The position numbers and the translations under genes are program-made. Of a stretch of DNA of 35,608 nt, positions 33,113 to 35,608 are shown in pieces. The stretch is taken from positions 1 through 35,608 of the forward strand of contig JALUXN010000275.1 of NCBI GenBank assembly GCA_027018975.1, given 5' to 3'. Source of the stretch: Mariprofundaceae bacterium (lineage in GTDB: Bacteria > Pseudomonadota > Zetaproteobacteria > Mariprofundales > Mariprofundaceae). The notes under the pieces are model-generated. The model was not told where the DNA came from, searched no databases, and saw only the letters and a program-made list of their open reading frames with translations. Every line of letters begins with the position of its first letter. The stretch's first letter is position 1.

Positions 33113-33141
33113 ATTGTAGCGGCGGTCATTGGTCAATTCAA
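33113..33141 (-). promoter_or_regulatory. Promoter of the atp operon
   Basis: On the minus strand TTGAAT (33141-33136) and TACAAT (33118-33113) are separated by exactly 17 bp, about 82 bp before atpI. It lies in the 139-bp gap after nuoN, where I see no terminator, so read-through from the nuo operon is possible as well. Confidence 0.6.
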
Positions 33142-33170
33142 CCACAAAATTAACCAGCATACTGTTGCGT

Positions 33171-34628
33171 CTATTTCATCCCTGCCAATGCCTGCTGACA
33201 GAGATCCATCAACGGGTCGGGATAGACCCCCAACGCCACCACGGCCAAGGTGGAAACCACCACCACCGCCTGCATCATACGACTCTCATCAAAGTTGAAC
33301 GCCACGCGCTCCTCATCAAAATAGATATATTTGACCACGCGAATATAGTAAAACGCACCCACCGCAGAGAAGAGCAGCGCATAGAGCACCAGATAGAGAT
33401 GCCCGGCCTCCACCGCCGCCATGAACACCGCATACTTCGCCCAGAATCCTCCGAGGAACGGGATGCCGGCCAGAGAGAAGAGCAACAACCCCATCGCCAT
33501 CGCATAGCCGGGACGCACACGCGACAAACCGGCAAAATCATCCAACAGCTCACCATGAATGCCCTCGCGGCGCATCAAGATGATAATCGCAAACGCACCC
33601 ATGGTCATAAACAGGTAGATACTCAGATAGACCATAATACCGGCATAACCGCTGGGCGTAGCCGCAATCAGGCCGAGCATGACAAAGCCGACATGACCGA
33701 TAGTGGAGTAAGCCAGCATCCGTTTGATATTGCGCTGGGCGATTGCCGCCAAGTTGCCGACCGCCATGGTCAACACGGCCAGCACGGTGAGAATGAGTGT
33801 GTACTCCTGCTGCAGTGCCGGCAATGCATCGGCAAGCAACCGAATAAAGAGCACAAAGCCGGCCACCTTCGGCCCCACCGACATGAACGCCGTGATCGGC
33901 GTCGGCGCACCTTCATACGCATCGGGTGTCCACATATGAAATGGTGCCATGGAGACCTTGAAGCCCATTCCGGCGATAATAAAGACCAACCCAAGCAGGA
34001 CAGCCGCACTCGGCTTACCCTCAGTCGCACTGAGTGCCGACCCAATGGTGGCAAAATCGAAACTGCCACTGACGCCGTAGATGAAGGTGATACCGTAGAG
34101 CAGCATACCGGAGGAGAGCGCGCCGAGAATGAAATACTTCAGCGACGCCTCACTGGAGCGCAGCACCTCGCGCTGATAGCCCACCAGCACATAGATGCAG
34201 AGCGCCATCAGCTCCATGCCGAGATACATGATGATGAAGTTATTGGCCGAAGCCAACAGCATCATCCCCAGCGTCGCAAAGAGCATGAGAATATAATACT
34301 CACCCAAATGCTTCTCCGCTCGCATGTAGTGGATCGACAACATCGCTGTGAACGCCGTACCCAGACAGATCAGCACCTTGGCCAGCACTGCAAACTGATC
34401 GAGCAGGAAGAAGCCATAAAAAGCGGTGGTGCTCATGCGCGGCATCACATTCACACAGAAGAGCGCAGTCACCAGCGAGATGACGATGGCGAGGTAGGCG
34501 GTGATCGCCTTTTTCTCAATAAACAGATCGATCAGCAGCAGCGCCATGGCGGTGACTGCCAGAAAGATCTCCGGCAGCAACAGATTCAGGTGATCCGGGA
34601 AGGGGAATGGGAAGACTACGTTTGCCAT
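33171..34628 (-). CDS. nuoN: NADH-quinone oxidoreductase subunit N
   Basis: Antiporter-like proton-pumping subunit of complex I, 485 aa, about 14 helices. Conserved features include the SLKYFILGALSSGMLLYG segment with its helix-lining Lys and the KVSMAPFHMWTPDAYEGAP motif. Last gene of the nuo operon, 17 bp after nuoM. Confidence 0.96.
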   Translation of the reverse strand: MANVVFPFPFPDHLNLLLPEIFLAVTAMALLLIDLFIEKKAITAYLAIVISLVTALFCVNVMPRMSTTAFYGFFLLDQFAVLAKVLICLGTAFTAMLSIHYMRAEKHLGEYYILMLFATLGMMLLASANNFIIMYLGMELMALCIYVLVGYQREVLRSSEASLKYFILGALSSGMLLYGITFIYGVSGSFDFATIGSALSATEGKPSAAVLLGLVFIIAGMGFKVSMAPFHMWTPDAYEGAPTPITAFMSVGPKVAGFVLFIRLLADALPALQQEYTLILTVLAVLTMAVGNLAAIAQRNIKRMLAYSTIGHVGFVMLGLIAATPSGYAGIMVYLSIYLFMTMGAFAIIILMRREGIHGELLDDFAGLSRVRPGYAMAMGLLLFSLAGIPFLGGFWAKYAVFMAAVEAGHLYLVLYALLFSAVGAFYYIRVVKYIYFDEERVAFNFDESRMMQAVVVVSTLAVVALGVYPDPLMDLCQQALAGMK

Positions 34629-34645
34629 TTAAATATCCTTCAGCC

Positions 34646-35608
34646 TCAATGATGAACTGCGTCGAGCGCAGGTGCAGCGTGCAAGAGCGCCTGCGCAGCG
34701 GGCAGTTTCGTGGTCGTCGCCTGATCAACCAGATGGGTCACCGACGCATGCAACACATCCAGCACCGGAATCGGATAGAGCCCCAACCAGGCCACCAGAA
34801 CAATCAGAGGAACAAAATAACCAAATTCGCGCAGCGACATATCCGGCATGCTCTTCACCGTATCTTTGACCAGATCGCCGAAGATCACGCGCTTGTACAT
34901 CCACAACGTATAGCAAGCAGAGAGCACCACGCTCACGGCCGCACCGATCGCCACCCACTTGGTGGAGACCGACATATGCGCCTGCGCCACACTGGCTGCG
35001 TCAAATGTACCGACGAGCACCAGAATCTCCGCCACAAAGGCCGAAGCCCCCGGCAGTGCCACATTGGCCATGCAGAAGAGCATCATCACCGCCGCAAACA
35101 CCGGCATCACATGTGCTACACCGCCGTAATCACCAATCTCGCGGGTGTGCAGGCGATCATACATCACACCCACACAGAGAAAGAGCGCCGCCGCCACAAA
35201 GCCGTGCGAGATCATGCCGAATATCGCCCCCTCCAGCGCCACTTGGGTAAACATAAACGTACCGAGGGTGACAAAGCCCATATGGGCGATTGAGGAGTAG
35301 GCGATCAGCCGCTTCATATCCCGCTGCATCATCGCCACCAGCGAGATGTAGATAATCGCGATCATACTCAGACCCACCACGAACGGCACAAAATACTGCG
35401 AGGCATCGGGCAGCATCGGCAGCGAGAAGCGCAGGAAGCCGTAAGCACCCATCTTCAACAGAATACCGGCCAGAATCACTGATCCCGCCGTCGGCGCTTC
35501 GGTATGCGCATCCGGCAACCAGGTGTGCACCGGCCACATCGGCACCTTCACTGCAAAGGCAATAAAGAAGGCGATCCAGATCCAGAACTGCCAATCGAAA
35601 TCGAACGG
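34646..35608 (-). CDS. nuoM: NADH-quinone oxidoreductase subunit M, 5' end outside the window
   Basis: C-terminal about 320 residues of the antiporter-like complex I subunit M (usual length about 500). The frame stays open to the right edge, and a GTG at 35551 is internal. Visible motifs are the KVPMWPVHTWLPDAHTEAPT segment, LLKMGAYGFLRF, and RLIAYSSIAHMGF. The Lys-containing helices of the antiporter fold are intact. The start lies beyond 35608. Confidence 0.96.
   Translation of the reverse strand, partial: PFDFDWQFWIWIAFFIAFAVKVPMWPVHTWLPDAHTEAPTAGSVILAGILLKMGAYGFLRFSLPMLPDASQYFVPFVVGLSMIAIIYISLVAMMQRDMKRLIAYSSIAHMGFVTLGTFMFTQVALEGAIFGMISHGFVAAALFLCVGVMYDRLHTREIGDYGGVAHVMPVFAAVMMLFCMANVALPGASAFVAEILVLVGTFDAASVAQAHMSVSTKWVAIGAAVSVVLSACYTLWMYKRVIFGDLVKDTVKSMPDMSLREFGYFVPLIVLVAWLGLYPIPVLDVLHASVTHLVDQATTTKLPAAQALLHAAPALDAVHH

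Noticed and set aside
33129..34652. A 507-codon open frame on the + strand
   Set aside because: Exactly opposite nuoN; its translation is extremely rich in His, Gln and Arg, as expected when membrane-protein codons are read backwards.

Overview
The window looks like chromosomal DNA of an aerobic, respiring Gram-negative proteobacterium. An alternative complex III operon, an F1Fo ATP synthase operon, complex I genes, a c4-type cytochrome and an NsrR/truncated-globin region lie within 36 kb. This combination resembles the microaerophilic iron-oxidising Zetaproteobacteria (Mariprofundus-like), but that placement is inference from gene content; nothing here is a taxonomic marker I could verify. 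No prophage, insertion sequence or CRISPR array is visible.

Layout. 1-6635 (+): the end of an alternative complex III (quinol:cytochrome c oxidoreductase) operon, actB1 (cut by the left edge), actB2, actC, actD, actE, actF, closed by a bidirectional terminator. 6723-9816: a nitric-oxide-response region with NsrR (-), then on + a truncated haemoglobin, a membrane-anchored protein carrying two truncated globins, a ferredoxin-reductase fusion, and a separate 35-residue membrane protein that is a paralogue of the globin anchor. 9925-11757 (+): a two-gene unit pairing a MotA/TolQ/ExbB-type channel with a MotB/ExbD-like anchor that carries a von Willebrand A domain. 11751-17769 (-): a housekeeping run rsmB, thiL, pgpA, a CinA/PncC-like gene, purH, a small membrane protein and a YIP1-like protein. 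17958-20162 (+): a small lipoprotein and a DUF4105 (Lnb-like) protein with a probable outer-membrane barrel. 20159-23449 (-): L,D-transpeptidase, DUF484-GGDEF fusion, xerC. 23511-25914 (-): thioredoxin-like ferredoxin, zinc-ribbon membrane protein, a structured repeat-rich gap, a dihaem cytochrome c, an unlisted 46-residue membrane protein and a 4-TM protein. 25996-26071 (-): tRNA-Asn. 26155-33031 (-): complete ATP synthase operon. 33171-35608 (-): nuoN and the 3' part of nuoM, cut by the right edge.

How the parts fit: complex I and alternative complex III feed and drain the quinone pool and pass electrons to c-type cytochromes, and the ATP synthase uses the resulting proton gradient. The NsrR cassette would protect such haem/copper-dependent respiration from NO. 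Its membrane-tethered tandem globin with a stand-alone copy of the same anchor, and the channel/vWA pair next to it, are the least conventional parts of the window and the best candidates for undescribed biology.
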